Positions 25,407 through 35,018 of a stretch of 64,000 nt of DNA are shown piece by piece. The DNA is taken from NCBI GenBank assembly GCA_937873695.1, contig CALMYL010000006.1:186001-250000 (forward strand), read 5' to 3'. Every line of letters starts with the position of its first letter. The first letter of the stretch is position 1. Source of the DNA: an uncultured Ignavibacteria bacterium (GTDB lineage Bacteria; Bacteroidota; Ignavibacteria; Tepidaquicellales; OLB5). The position numbers and the translations under genes were made by a program. The notes below the pieces were generated by a model. The model searched no databases. It was not told the DNA's origin and saw only the letters and a list, made by a program, of their open reading frames with translations.

Positions 25407-28400
25407 ATGAATACACCATCATTTAAAGAAGACCATATTTCTCAAATACCAGCAATCCAGTTTCTTATAAAGCTGGGGTATAACTATATCACTCCTGACG
25501 AAGCATACCGGTTACGCTATAATAAAAGTTCAAATGTAATTTTAGATGAAATTCTAATTGAGCAGTTAAGAAAAATAAATCGTATAAATTACAAAGGCAA
25601 AGAATTTTTATTCAGCGAAAGTAATATATTGAGTGCTGTTGAAGCGTTAAAAAGCTTCACACTCAAAGACGGGCTTATTAGAACAAATGAAAATGTTTAT
25701 GACCTGTTAACACTTGGCAAAAGTTTTGAGCAGATAATTGAAGGAGACAGGAAAAGCTTTAACATTAAATACATTGATTGGGAAAACTTTGAAAATAACA
25801 TCCTGCATGTCTCTGAGGAGTTTGATGTCCAACGTGAAAAGAGTGACCAGACATACCGGCCCGATATAGTTCTCTTTGTAAATGGTATACCGCTTGTTGT
25901 TATTGAATGCAAAAGGCCTGACTTGAAAGACTCACTTCAGGAAGCTATTTCCCAGCAACTTCGCAATCAGCATGATGAGGGGATACAAAAGCTGTATATT
26001 TATTCTCAATTGCTGCTTAGTCTTTCAGAAAATGAAGCCAAATATGCTACAACCGGCACATCAATGGAGTTCTGGGCTAAGTGGAAAGAACATCTGAAGA
26101 CTGAAACAGAAAAAGCTGAATATGAAAGTGTTTTATCAGAGATAAAGAACAGGACTTTAGAAAATCAAGATAAAGATAAGTTATTCTCATCACGGTTTCG
26201 ATATGTCAGAGATTATTTTGAATCATTAGAAAATGAAAATATTCTAGTAAGTGAACAGGACAAGATTCTTTATGACCTTTGCAGACCGGAAAGACTGCTT
26301 GATTTGATCTATAAGTTCATAGTCTATGATGCGGGTGAGAAGAAGATTGCACGTTATCAGCAATTCTTTACAGTTAAGAATGCTCTTAACCGAATTCGCT
26401 TTAAAGATCAGGGAAAACGCCTGGGTGGTGTAGTTTGGCACACTCAGGGCAGCGGTAAATCAATAACTATGGTTATGCTTGCTAAAAGCATTGCACTTGA
26501 TAAAGCTATTAGGAATCCCAGGATAATTTTGGTTACGGATAGAATTGACCTGGACGACCAGATATACAGAACTTTCAGAAGCTGCGGAAAAGAAGTTACT
26601 CAGGCAAAATCAGGCAGACACTTAATGAAACTGGTTAATGATGATACTGAGGAAATCATTACTACACTAATTGATAAATTTGAAGCTGCTGTAAAGATAC
26701 GGGAATTTAGAAATGAATCTTCTGAAATATTTGTGCTGATAGATGAAGCTCACCGGAGCCAGTATGGTTTTGGGAATATCCAAATGTTAAAAGTATTGCC
26801 CAACGCTTGTTTCATTGGCTTTACCGGCACTCCTATAATGAAGAAAGATAAGAACACCATATATAAGTTTGGAGGCTTGATTGAACCTACATATACAATT
26901 AATACAGCAGTTGAAGATAAAGCCGTTGTGCCGTTATTATATGAAGGCAGACATGCTGTCCAGGTAGTTGATGAAACCCCTATTGATACTTATTTTGAGT
27001 TAGTATGTAAGACCTTGAATGAGCAGCAAAAGGCTGATCTGAAGAGAAAATACGCATCAGCAGACCATTTGAATGAAGCTGACCAAAAGATTTACCGGAT
27101 TGCCTGGGATATAAGCACTCATTTTAAAAATGAATGGCATGGAACAGGATTTAAAGCTCAGCTTGCAACTTCATCAAAGAATGCAGCGATGAAATATAAA
27201 GAATATCTTGATGAAATAGGTTTAGTTGATTCAGAGGTTTTGATTTCACCTCCTGATGACAGGGAAGGTTATGAAGATATAGATAATGAACCTAACGATA
27301 AGGTGCTGGTGTTCTGGAAAAATATGATGAAGCGTTTTGGTAATGATGAGACTTACAATAAACAGATAATCAATGCTTTCAAAAAAGACGAATCACCCGA
27401 AGTTATTATTGTTGTAGATAAATTGCTTACCGGCTTTGATGCCCCAAGAAATACAGTTTTATATATTGCCAAGAATTTGAAAGAACATAACCTTCTCCAA
27501 GCGATTGCACGAGTAAATAGGTTGTGCGAAGGTAAAGACTTTGGGTATATCATAGATTACTACGGTATTTTAGGAAATTTAGATCAGGCATTGACTTCCT
27601 ATGGTGCGTTAGCTGATTTTGATGAAAATGATCTTGAAAACACCTTGGAAAGTGTGAATACTGAAATTGAAAAACTGCCGGAGTTACACGCACAGCTTTG
27701 GGATATTTTTAAGACAATCCGGAACAGACAGGATGTAGAGGCTTATGAACAACTATTAGCTGATGACGCTGTAAGAGAAATCTTTTATAAAAGAGTATCC
27801 GATTTTGTAAGAACTCTAAAAGTAGCTCTATCAACTTTAACATTTGTTCAGGCAACACCAAATGAAACTATTGATCTATACAGAAATGATGCAAAGATGT
27901 TCCTGAGTTTAAGGGCATCCGTTCAGAAAAGGTATTCAGATAAAATTGAATATAAACAGTATGAAGCACAGATACAGAGGCTGATAGATACTCATATAAC
28001 CTCAAGTGAGATTATGAGAATTACTGATCCGGTAAATATCTTTGAAACTGAAAGATTCCAGGAGGAAGTTGAAAAAGCTGTTGGGACCGCTGCAAAAGCT
28101 GATATGATTGCAACCAGGACCCAAAAGGCAATTACAGCAAAGATGGATGAAGATCCGGCATTCTATAAGAGATTTTCTGAATTACTTGCACAAGTAATTG
28201 CTGATTTCAGGGCTAAGAGAATCAGTGATGCTGAGTATTTAACCAGGGTAAAGGATTTGATGCAATCTGTTGTGAATAGAACCGGTGATGAACTACCGGC
28301 AATATTGGAAGGTAAGGATATAGCAAAAGCCTATTATGGAATTTGCCTGGAGATATTGGATCAGTATAAAGATAATGGAATTGATCCGCTGCAGCTTGCT

Positions 28401-28607
28401 GCTGAATGCGGTATAAGGATAGACGAGATAATCAGCAGCAACATGGTTGTTGATTTTCATTCAAACAATGTGATACAAAATTTAATAAGACAGGAGATTG
28501 ATGATTATCTGTATTCAATTAATGATATGCACCAGTTGAGTTTAACAATAGATCAACAAGATACAATTATTGAGAGATCCATTGAAGTTGCTAAACACAG
28601 GTATTAG
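25407..28607 (+). CDS. hsdR: Type I restriction endonuclease subunit R
   Basis: 1066 residues. N-terminal nuclease domain with the PD-(D/E)XK motif RPDIVLF..PLVVIECKRPD (D153, E167, K169); superfamily 2 helicase motor with Walker A HTQGSGKSITM (about 344-352), DEAH box DEAHRSQYG (near 446), motif III GFTGTPI, and motif VI QAIARVNR; C-terminal HsdM-binding helical region. HsdR translocates DNA and cleaves unmodified DNA far from the recognition site. It is separated from the upstream gene by 166 bases with an inverted repeat, so it may have its own promoter. The length is normal for the family. Confidence 0.95.
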   Translation: MNTPSFKEDHISQIPAIQFLIKLGYNYITPDEAYRLRYNKSSNVILDEILIEQLRKINRINYKGKEFLFSESNILSAVEALKSFTLKDGLIRTNENVYDLLTLGKSFEQIIEGDRKSFNIKYIDWENFENNILHVSEEFDVQREKSDQTYRPDIVLFVNGIPLVVIECKRPDLKDSLQEAISQQLRNQHDEGIQKLYIYSQLLLSLSENEAKYATTGTSMEFWAKWKEHLKTETEKAEYESVLSEIKNRTLENQDKDKLFSSRFRYVRDYFESLENENILVSEQDKILYDLCRPERLLDLIYKFIVYDAGEKKIARYQQFFTVKNALNRIRFKDQGKRLGGVVWHTQGSGKSITMVMLAKSIALDKAIRNPRIILVTDRIDLDDQIYRTFRSCGKEVTQAKSGRHLMKLVNDDTEEIITTLIDKFEAAVKIREFRNESSEIFVLIDEAHRSQYGFGNIQMLKVLPNACFIGFTGTPIMKKDKNTIYKFGGLIEPTYTINTAVEDKAVVPLLYEGRHAVQVVDETPIDTYFELVCKTLNEQQKADLKRKYASADHLNEADQKIYRIAWDISTHFKNEWHGTGFKAQLATSSKNAAMKYKEYLDEIGLVDSEVLISPPDDREGYEDIDNEPNDKVLVFWKNMMKRFGNDETYNKQIINAFKKDESPEVIIVVDKLLTGFDAPRNTVLYIAKNLKEHNLLQAIARVNRLCEGKDFGYIIDYYGILGNLDQALTSYGALADFDENDLENTLESVNTEIEKLPELHAQLWDIFKTIRNRQDVEAYEQLLADDAVREIFYKRVSDFVRTLKVALSTLTFVQATPNETIDLYRNDAKMFLSLRASVQKRYSDKIEYKQYEAQIQRLIDTHITSSEIMRITDPVNIFETERFQEEVEKAVGTAAKADMIATRTQKAITAKMDEDPAFYKRFSELLAQVIADFRAKRISDAEYLTRVKDLMQSVVNRTGDELPAILEGKDIAKAYYGICLEILDQYKDNGIDPLQLAAECGIRIDEIISSNMVVDFHSNNVIQNLIRQEIDDYLYSINDMHQLSLTIDQQDTIIERSIEVAKHRY

Positions 28608-28608
28608 A

Positions 28609-29334
28609 ATGAGTGCTTCGGAACAGCTTATGACATTACACTTTGGCAGCAGGAAAATTGAATATTCAGTTCATTATTCAAACAGAACGACTCTTGGGAT
28701 AATTGTGAGGCCGGACCAATCTGTAAAAGTTCGTGTCCCGATGAAGGCAAATCCTGATAAGATTGAAAAAATCGTAAGGAAAAAAGCTCCTTGGATTATC
28801 AGAAGTATCGAATATTTTGAAGCTTTATTGCCTAAGCTGCCGCCTAAGAATTATGTAAGCGGAGAATCCTACTACTATCTTGGTAGACATTACAGGCTGA
28901 AGGTTCATAAATCGAACTTAGAAGATGTTCGTTTAAACAAAAGCAATATTGTGGTATTTACTAAACATAAATCTAATTCTCGTGTAGTTCAGGTTCTTTT
29001 AAACAATTGGTATCGTGATAGAGCAGAAAAGAAATTTAAAGAAAGACTTGATGTGTGCTTTGGTTCATTTAAGAGTTACTACTCTTTTTTGCCAAACTTA
29101 AGTATCAGGACCATGAAAACCAGATGGGGCAGCTGCAACACAAAGAATAAAATACTTCTAAACCAGGACTTAATAAAAACTCCAACCAGATGCATAGATT
29201 ACGTCATTATGCATGAGTTATGCCATTTGGTATATAGAAATCATGATCACCAGTTTTATTCATTGCTTTCAAAACTAATGCCAGACTGGAAGGAAAGGAA
29301 GATGGTTTTGGAGAGAAGCGTGGGGAAGCTGTAG
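28609..29334 (+). CDS. YgjP/M48-type zinc metallopeptidase next to hsdR
   Basis: 241 residues from the ATG at 28609, one base after the HsdR stop; the frame is open 13 codons further upstream inside hsdR. The zinc motif HELCHLVYRNHDHQFY (HExxH plus a downstream His) and TRWGSCNTKNKILLN are the conserved blocks of the YgjP-like family (DUF45). Members are often encoded beside type I restriction genes; their target is not established, possibly subunit turnover or control of the endonuclease. Start choice rests on family-like MSASEQLMTLHFGSRKIEYS. Confidence 0.85.
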   Translation: MSASEQLMTLHFGSRKIEYSVHYSNRTTLGIIVRPDQSVKVRVPMKANPDKIEKIVRKKAPWIIRSIEYFEALLPKLPPKNYVSGESYYYLGRHYRLKVHKSNLEDVRLNKSNIVVFTKHKSNSRVVQVLLNNWYRDRAEKKFKERLDVCFGSFKSYYSFLPNLSIRTMKTRWGSCNTKNKILLNQDLIKTPTRCIDYVIMHELCHLVYRNHDHQFYSLLSKLMPDWKERKMVLERSVGKL

Positions 29335-29618
29335 TAATTTTTTTAATCTTTTTGCCTTCAATTATTGATTTTTATATGTCAACGAATTTCAAGGATATTT
29401 AGCATTTTGATATTTTCGAATCATAGTTTTGTGAAATTTCTGACTGGTTTTAAATACTATAAACCAGAATTCCACAGCCCATATTTTAAATATCACTAAT
29501 ACAGTGATTTAAGCAATCAACTTTCAATAGCAGAATTATATCGGTTATTATTTGCATTTTGATTTTTCAAAATGTATTAGAGATGTATGTAAAATTTTAA
29601 ACCATATAGGAGAATAAT

Positions 29619-29882
29619 ATGCATCAACAATTCAAGATTAAAAACCACACAGCTTTCGCCCATTTTTGGAATTTAGCAAATACCATTCAGACATTTGCTT
29701 TCAATATAAAAGGGAAAGAAAATGAAAATGATGAAAAAAATCTGAAAAAAGCAAAAGATTATGTAGAATGCTTAAACGCACTCGGAAAAGTTGCTTTCGG
29801 CGAAAGTGAATACAGTGAATTTAAAAAAGGAAACAAAGATGTCCCAACTATACCTAAATCTGGAAGAGTCAAAAAAGGTTAA
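29619..29882 (+). CDS. Small hypothetical protein
   Basis: 87 residues preceded by TAGGAGAATAAT, a good ribosome-binding site. The sequence is Lys/Asn-rich and helical (FAHFWNLANTIQTFAFNIKG, KNLKKAKDYVECLNALGK). No family is recognised. It overlaps the next gene by 44 bases. The 284 bases upstream contain only short hairpins (e.g. CTGGTTT at 29444 with AAACCAG at 29461), so this gene probably opens a new transcription unit running through the replication-type genes. Confidence 0.55.
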   Translation: MHQQFKIKNHTAFAHFWNLANTIQTFAFNIKGKENENDEKNLKKAKDYVECLNALGKVAFGESEYSEFKKGNKDVPTIPKSGRVKKG

Positions 29883-30351
29883 GAAGATGAAGAAAAGAAA
29901 CATCAATAAACGAATTAGGTGGTTCAGCAGGAAAAAACTGAATCACCTGAATTCAGCAAGGTTTAGAAATTTCTGGGATAAATACTGCAGCAGGGTAGTA
30001 TTCTCGGATATTCTTTACGAGATCAATTTCAAATCCAGTTTTTCATTTTATCTCTATCTGTATTTGAAATCACAGGCGGTTGGGTATGATATAGAGGGAG
30101 GCTGTGATTTTACAGTCTCCCAACCACTTGATGTAAACTTTGGCAGAATAGTCAAGATCTCAGGTATGACAACTAATACAGTTAAAAAAGCTTTCCGTGA
30201 GCTAGTCAATAATGGTCTATTATTATATAGGGATGACTTCAAGCCTAAGTATCACAATAGCACGAAATCCGTCATGGTCCTAAATGATAAACAACTTGTT
30301 GGATACGACCGGGATAATAAACGTATCATTTATTCGATAAAAACACACTAA
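29839..30351 (+). CDS. Winged-helix protein of the putative replication module
   Basis: 170 residues from the ATG at 29839, chosen because it follows AAAAGGAAACAAAG; the frame extends upstream to 29791. A basic N-terminus (KKVKKMKKRNINKRIRWFSR) precedes a winged-helix domain: FSFYLYLYLKSQAV, FGRIVKISGMTTNTVKKAF and RELVNNGLLLYRDD. The helix order and the FYLYLYLK segment parallel the first winged helix of the next gene. Such DNA-binding proteins occur in plasmid replication or copy control. Function is inferred only from fold and neighbour. Confidence 0.6.
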   Translation: MSQLYLNLEESKKVKKMKKRNINKRIRWFSRKKLNHLNSARFRNFWDKYCSRVVFSDILYEINFKSSFSFYLYLYLKSQAVGYDIEGGCDFTVSQPLDVNFGRIVKISGMTTNTVKKAFRELVNNGLLLYRDDFKPKYHNSTKSVMVLNDKQLVGYDRDNKRIIYSIKTH

Positions 30352-30370
30352 ATAAATAATTGTTAAAAAT

Positions 30371-31273
30371 ATGAATTATAAAAATGCCAAATACCATATT
30401 CAAATTGATAGCTTGTTACTTTTCAACTTAAATGCTAAGTTAAAACAAACATTTCCTATATGGGTATACATTTATCTTAAGCTAAAATATAATATCTTTC
30501 TTCAAAGGAAAAAGGAAAAAGTTTTTAATATTGATGCGAATACAATTGCCATGTTTTTCGATATTAACCGTGCTACTGTTTTTGATTCTATAAATTTGCT
30601 TATTAACATTGGTCTATTAACAAATATTAAAAGAGGATATTACAAGTTAAATAGTGAAAGAGAAGTTATAGATACAATTAAAGAGTTAATGCAAAAAGAT
30701 GGTGTTGATGTACCAAATGATAGTTTTATTCCCATTTATCTAAATTTCTTTGTAAATTTCTTTAATGACGGGGGTTTCCCTAAAGAGCTTTGGATTTATT
30801 ACTATTTAATTAGTAAGAACAAACATTTTGCAATAGAAAAAGAATATTTAGAAATAAATGTAAACCAAAAACAGGTATGTCAAGATTTACGAATGGATCA
30901 CAGAACGTTTAAACAATGTATTACAAAATTGGTTGAGAGAGGACTTGTTAAAAAGGATGAATTTGGAGTTTTACTTACAAAATTTCATAAACCTTTGAAA
31001 AAAAAGAGAACAATTGAAGGAAACAAAGAATTTAATCAGCCACATAACTTATCCAATAACAACGATATATTAAGCAATGGTTTATTTCTCGGTTGGTACA
31101 AATCAAAAGATGGAAAAAGTAAAACTGAAATCCTAAAGAGTACAAAATTTGGAATTGTGCTTGGTTCATCAACTGTAGCTGATGGTGTACCGCCGACTAA
31201 TGAAGAAATTCTGATTCAAGAACACTTAAGAAAGTATGGAATGGTTCCGGAACGACCTGTATTTGAAGCATAA
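30371..31273 (+). CDS. Tandem winged-helix protein, putative Rep-type replication initiator
   Basis: 300 residues with two winged-helix domains: WH1 (FPIWVYIYLKLKYN, IDANTIAMFFDINRATVFDS, INLLINIGLLTNIKRGYYKL) and WH2 (FPKELWIYYYLISKNKHF, VNQKQVCQDLRMDHRTFKQC, ITKLVERGLVKKD). Two winged helices in about 300 residues is the architecture of iteron-binding plasmid initiators (Rep_3 type). In line with this, directly downstream lie two 15-base repeats spaced exactly 22 bp and AT-rich TATAGAT repeats. Sequence similarity to any named Rep is not obvious to me, so a transcriptional regulator remains possible. Confidence 0.55.
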   Translation: MNYKNAKYHIQIDSLLLFNLNAKLKQTFPIWVYIYLKLKYNIFLQRKKEKVFNIDANTIAMFFDINRATVFDSINLLINIGLLTNIKRGYYKLNSEREVIDTIKELMQKDGVDVPNDSFIPIYLNFFVNFFNDGGFPKELWIYYYLISKNKHFAIEKEYLEINVNQKQVCQDLRMDHRTFKQCITKLVERGLVKKDEFGVLLTKFHKPLKKKRTIEGNKEFNQPHNLSNNNDILSNGLFLGWYKSKDGKSKTEILKSTKFGIVLGSSTVADGVPPTNEEILIQEHLRKYGMVPERPVFEA

Positions 31274-31285
31274 TTGGTTTGTAGG

Positions 31286-31357
31286 CGATTATTCATTGGT
31301 ATTTGCACGATTATCTATTGGTTGGAGAGTAACTAAGATTAGGTGATAGGCGATTAC
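31286..31357. repeat. Iteron-like direct repeats, possible origin region
   Basis: CGATTATTCATTGGT (31286-31300) and CGATTATCTATTGGT (31308-31322) agree at 13 of 15 positions and start exactly 22 bp apart, the usual iteron spacing of two helical turns. A partial third copy, CGATTAC, starts at 31351. They begin 12 bases after the stop codon of the tandem winged-helix gene. Confidence 0.5.
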
Positions 31358-31431
31358 AAAGGAAAAACAAATAGGACAATTATGCTAAAAATGAAAAGAA
31401 ATCGCAAATAATGATAATTGCTGCGTCACCC

Positions 31432-31457
31432 TATAGATATTATAGATTAATATAGAT
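31432..31457. repeat. Three AT-rich TATAGAT repeats
   Basis: TATAGAT occurs at 31432, 31441 and 31451, i.e. every 9-10 bases, in a stretch of almost pure A/T apart from the G. Next to the iteron-like repeats this could be the easily melted part of an origin. A terminator hairpin begins 9 bases later. Confidence 0.4.
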
Positions 31458-31465
31458 AATAATAG

Positions 31466-31488
31466 ACCTGTTAGGAACAGGTTTTTTG
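31466..31488 (+). terminator. Rho-independent terminator of the replication-type genes
   Basis: ACCTGTT (31466-31472) pairs with AACAGGT (31476-31482) across AGG, followed by TTTTTGTTTTT. It is on the plus strand, about 190 bases after the tandem winged-helix gene. Confidence 0.7.
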
Positions 31489-31535
31489 TTTTTAAAAGAA
31501 AAAGATCGGTTTATGCTCGGCTTCGCCTCGCTCTT

Positions 31536-31553
31536 GCTCGCCCTTAGGCGAGC
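31536..31553. repeat. GC-rich inverted repeat in the gap before the beta-prime gene
   Basis: GCTCGCC (31536-31542) and GGCGAGC (31547-31553) around CTTA, within a short GC-rich patch (31517-31557) rich in GCTCG/GCCTCG strings that stands out from AT-rich surroundings. It lies downstream of the convergent beta-prime gene (stop at 31635) and may serve as its terminator, though no clear T-tract follows on the minus strand. Confidence 0.35.
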
Positions 31554-31634
31554 GCCCAACAAATCAGAAAATAGCGGACTTGATTTGAGAATATAGTATA
31601 TAAGTAAAAAATATATTGAATTAATAGATCTATC

Positions 31635-34600
31635 TTATTCAATATCATTATTTAAAGATGCTATGAAGCCGGTTCCGATCTTTGGTAATAGACCCAACAT
31701 TATTTCTTCAATGCTGTCAGTAATTGATAATTTCCGTCCCTTTATAGCTTCTTGTGACAATACTCTAGCGGTATCTTCAAAAGATGCATTAGTGAGAATT
31801 CCATCCTTTGATATTGCCGTCTCTCTAATTCCTTTAATACAAACAATATTTTCTTCATCTAAGATGGTTTCTTTATGATTGGATCCTTTAATAATTTTTT
31901 GAAACATTTGACGTATAATAATTTCAAAGTGTTTGTTTTTAATTGTAATGCCAGATTCTGAATATATTTTTTGTAAATTTGATATTAAAAAGTTGAATAC
32001 CTCGTAAACAGGTTTATTATTAAATTTATTTAAGATCTCAGATTTTATTTTCGGCATAAATTCTAATATATTTTCTACCATCGGTAAGCTCCCAGTAATA
32101 TCTTTTTTATTAGAATCTATTACTCCACCTGTATGAAAATTTCTTAAAGTTAACTGTGTCGCTGGTTCACCTATAGATTGTGCGGCAATTATTCCAACAG
32201 CTTCACCAATTGTTACATCTTTAGATGTAGAGATATTCCACCCATAACATTTTGAACATACTCCTCTTAAAGATTTGCAATATAATACGGACCTGACCTT
32301 AACTTTTGTAATTTTGGTTTTAATAATTTTAGCGGCTAATTTGTGATTTATTAACTCTCCAGAAATGACAATTTTATTTTTATTGTCATCCATTATGTCA
32401 TTCACAGAATACCTACCAATTATATCATCATAATCTGATTCAATTTCCAAGCCATTTTTTGTAAAACAGTCAGTTTCTGTTATGATTACATCTCTAGCTG
32501 CATGAACAAGTTTTCGAGTTAAGTATCCCGAATCTCTCACGTTTAATGATTTGTCTATCAGACTTTTCCTTGAACCATGACAGGATATAAAATATTCCTG
32601 AACGGAAAGTCCTTTCTTGAAATTAGATAATATGGGGTCTTCGATTACTTCTTCAATTCCTTTGGTTTTTGTAGGCTTCGACATTAAACCTCGTATTCCT
32701 AAAAGTTGATTCATTTGTTCCTTTGTTCCTCGAGCACCAGACTCAACCATGATGTTTATTGAATTAAATCCATTTTTGTGCTCTTTTAAGGATTCAGCTA
32801 CTTTATCTTTAACTTGTTCAATAAATACGGACCAAAACCTAAATTTGTTATAAATATCACCTTGTGATACACTGTCTGAATTTTCTTGAATTTTTTTTAC
32901 ATCTTCATTCATATTGTTATTTTTATCAAAAGGTGAAATTAGTTCGTCCATTGCAATTGTAATTCCACTTTCTGTAGCATATTTAAATCCTATTTCTTTT
33001 AAATTGTCTAGAAATTTCACAACTGATTTTGTGGGAACAATATCTATTATTCTTTTAATGAGTTTATTGATAGTACTTTTATTGAGATGCTCATTAACAA
33101 AACCAATTTCCTTGGGAATAATTTTATTAAAAATTATTCTGCCGGTAGAAGTTACAATTTCTTTCCCCCCTACTTCGAATTTAATTTTCGTATGCAATCC
33201 AATTATTTTTGTTTCATACAAATGGATAACTTCATCATTATTTTTGAAAAGCTTAGATTGACTAATACTATTATTAAACATTGTTAAATAATAACAGCCT
33301 AAAACTATATCTTGAGTTGGAGTAATTATTGGATTTCCATCCTTATGTGAAATTAGATTATTTGTCGGACTCATTAAGGTTTTAGTTTCTAACTGTGCCT
33401 CTACAGATAAAGGCAAATGTACTGACATTGTATCTCCGTCAATATCTGCATTAAACCCAGAAAAAACTAACGGATGTAGACCAATGGTGTTTTGATTGTT
33501 CAGAACAGCATAAAAAGATTGGAGATTGTATCTGTGTAGCGTAGGCTGTCTATTTAAAATTACGGGGTACAGTTTAACTAATCTATTCAAAATCTCAATA
33601 ACTTCTCTGGATTGTTCAATAACACATCTCTTAAATTTATCGACAAGAGTTTGATTTAGATTAGAAATCAGATCATCTTTATTAAATTCTAATTTCAATA
33701 TTTCCCTTATAATAAGTGGTTTATACAATTCAATAGCCATTTTAATAGGCAGGCTACACTCAAATAGTTTTATGGTAGGATCAACAACAATTACGCTTCT
33801 CCCCGAAAAATCTACCCTTTTGCCTAGTAGATTTTCTCTTAATCTACCTTTCTTTCCTGAGATCCTGTCGCACAATGATTTATAATATGTATCTTTTTTA
33901 TCCCTTGACTTGTAGTAATCTATTTTTTTGTATGGATTCTTAGATTTCGAATTATCAATTAAATTATCAAATGACTCCTGTATTTTAACCTTTGCCTCTG
34001 TAATTAATTTTTCATCCGCTTTATTTATTAACAGCTCTTTTAGAATATTATTTCTTCTAATAATTCTGGAATAAAGTTCATTTATATCCCCAATATATTC
34101 TATGCTCTTCTTTTTAGTAACATGTTTATTAGAGTTTAGTTTGTTCTTAATAAATTGTTGATTTTTGTTCTCTTCATCATCATATTCACTTACGTTCTTG
34201 AAATCATCCGTATTGATTAAATCAACAATTTTCCTTTCGGACTGTTCGTCAGCGGAACCTTTCCTAAGGTTCATTTTTCTATCATTTTTATTTTTAGTTA
34301 TTATTCTTAATCCTAGAGGAATTACAGGTAACGTCTCCACAACCATCCATTCCGGCTTGTTGATATTGTCTTTAGTGTTGATACGAAATAACTCAAGACA
34401 CTCTATGCGAAGTAATAATTCTTCAACTAATTTTTCTGATTTTGTTTTTTCTATACGTAGTTTCAGTTGTTTTATCTCCTTATTATAGTTTAGAGATAAT
34501 AGCAGATCCTGAATCACCTTGCCACCTGATTCACATTGGATGTTTTTCAGATTGAGACTCTTAATCTCCTTCAGATAATATTCCCGGGTTATAATATCCA

Positions 34601-35018
34601 TCTTTTTAAATTTCGAATTACCCGAAGAGGTTATTAAATATTTTTCATAATATGCTATAGATTCAAGTTCTTTTTGAGTTATTCCTATTAATAATGATAT
34701 TGTTTTATAAAACCATCTATGCACAACCGGAGATGAGAGAATAATGTGTCCGAATCTATTTCTTCTTTTAACGTCTTTTTCATTAATATTATTGCAAAAA
34801 GTGCACATTATGCCTCGATTTTCCCTGCCTTTTACATTTCCACATTTACATGACCATTCATTTTTCTTGCCGAATATATCTTCGCAGAAAAGTCCCCCTC
34901 TTTTAAATTTTTGAGTATATTTATCCCAAGTAGCCGATATGATGATTTCCCCCGAGGAATCCTTTAGAATATTCTCTGGATTGATAATCCTAATTGATAT
35001 TTGAGAATTCTTTTTAAT
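31635..35018 (-). CDS. Accessory RNA polymerase beta-prime (RpoC) subunit on the island; non-ATG start
   Basis: The first ATG (34808) lies inside a conserved region: in-frame codons upstream to 35033 encode PENILKDSSGE, GGLFCEDIFG and WSCKCGNVKG, the normal beta-prime N-terminus with zinc site 1 (CKC..CTFC). No ATG exists between the in-frame stop at 35034 and 34808; an ATT at 35018 is the earliest plausible start, giving about 1127 residues. Numbered from the 34808 Met: GKRVDFSGRSVIVV (329-342), LNRQPTLHRY (418-427), catalytic NADIDGD (453-459, canonical NADFDGD), SGARGTKEQM (690-699), bridge helix DSGYLTRKLVHAARD (759-773), zinc site 2 (C781, C844, C851, C854), trigger-loop region GEAVGIIAAQSIGEP (868-882) and the C-terminal clamp (SFEDTARVLSQEAIKG, GLLPKIGTG). 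It is about 280 residues shorter than E. coli RpoC (1407), with a compact jaw. No rpoB-like gene is in the window. Confidence 0.93.
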   Translation of the reverse strand: MKKNSQISIRIINPENILKDSSGEIIISATWDKYTQKFKRGGLFCEDIFGKKNEWSCKCGNVKGRENRGIMCTFCNNINEKDVKRRNRFGHIILSSPVVHRWFYKTISLLIGITQKELESIAYYEKYLITSSGNSKFKKMDIITREYYLKEIKSLNLKNIQCESGGKVIQDLLLSLNYNKEIKQLKLRIEKTKSEKLVEELLLRIECLELFRINTKDNINKPEWMVVETLPVIPLGLRIITKNKNDRKMNLRKGSADEQSERKIVDLINTDDFKNVSEYDDEENKNQQFIKNKLNSNKHVTKKKSIEYIGDINELYSRIIRRNNILKELLINKADEKLITEAKVKIQESFDNLIDNSKSKNPYKKIDYYKSRDKKDTYYKSLCDRISGKKGRLRENLLGKRVDFSGRSVIVVDPTIKLFECSLPIKMAIELYKPLIIREILKLEFNKDDLISNLNQTLVDKFKRCVIEQSREVIEILNRLVKLYPVILNRQPTLHRYNLQSFYAVLNNQNTIGLHPLVFSGFNADIDGDTMSVHLPLSVEAQLETKTLMSPTNNLISHKDGNPIITPTQDIVLGCYYLTMFNNSISQSKLFKNNDEVIHLYETKIIGLHTKIKFEVGGKEIVTSTGRIIFNKIIPKEIGFVNEHLNKSTINKLIKRIIDIVPTKSVVKFLDNLKEIGFKYATESGITIAMDELISPFDKNNNMNEDVKKIQENSDSVSQGDIYNKFRFWSVFIEQVKDKVAESLKEHKNGFNSINIMVESGARGTKEQMNQLLGIRGLMSKPTKTKGIEEVIEDPILSNFKKGLSVQEYFISCHGSRKSLIDKSLNVRDSGYLTRKLVHAARDVIITETDCFTKNGLEIESDYDDIIGRYSVNDIMDDNKNKIVISGELINHKLAAKIIKTKITKVKVRSVLYCKSLRGVCSKCYGWNISTSKDVTIGEAVGIIAAQSIGEPATQLTLRNFHTGGVIDSNKKDITGSLPMVENILEFMPKIKSEILNKFNNKPVYEVFNFLISNLQKIYSESGITIKNKHFEIIIRQMFQKIIKGSNHKETILDEENIVCIKGIRETAISKDGILTNASFEDTARVLSQEAIKGRKLSITDSIEEIMLGLLPKIGTGFIASLNNDIE

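Noticed and set aside
31432-31457. CRISPR-like array at the TATAGAT repeats
   Set aside because: The units are only 7 bases with 2-3-base gaps, far too short for repeats and spacers, and no cas gene is present anywhere in the window.
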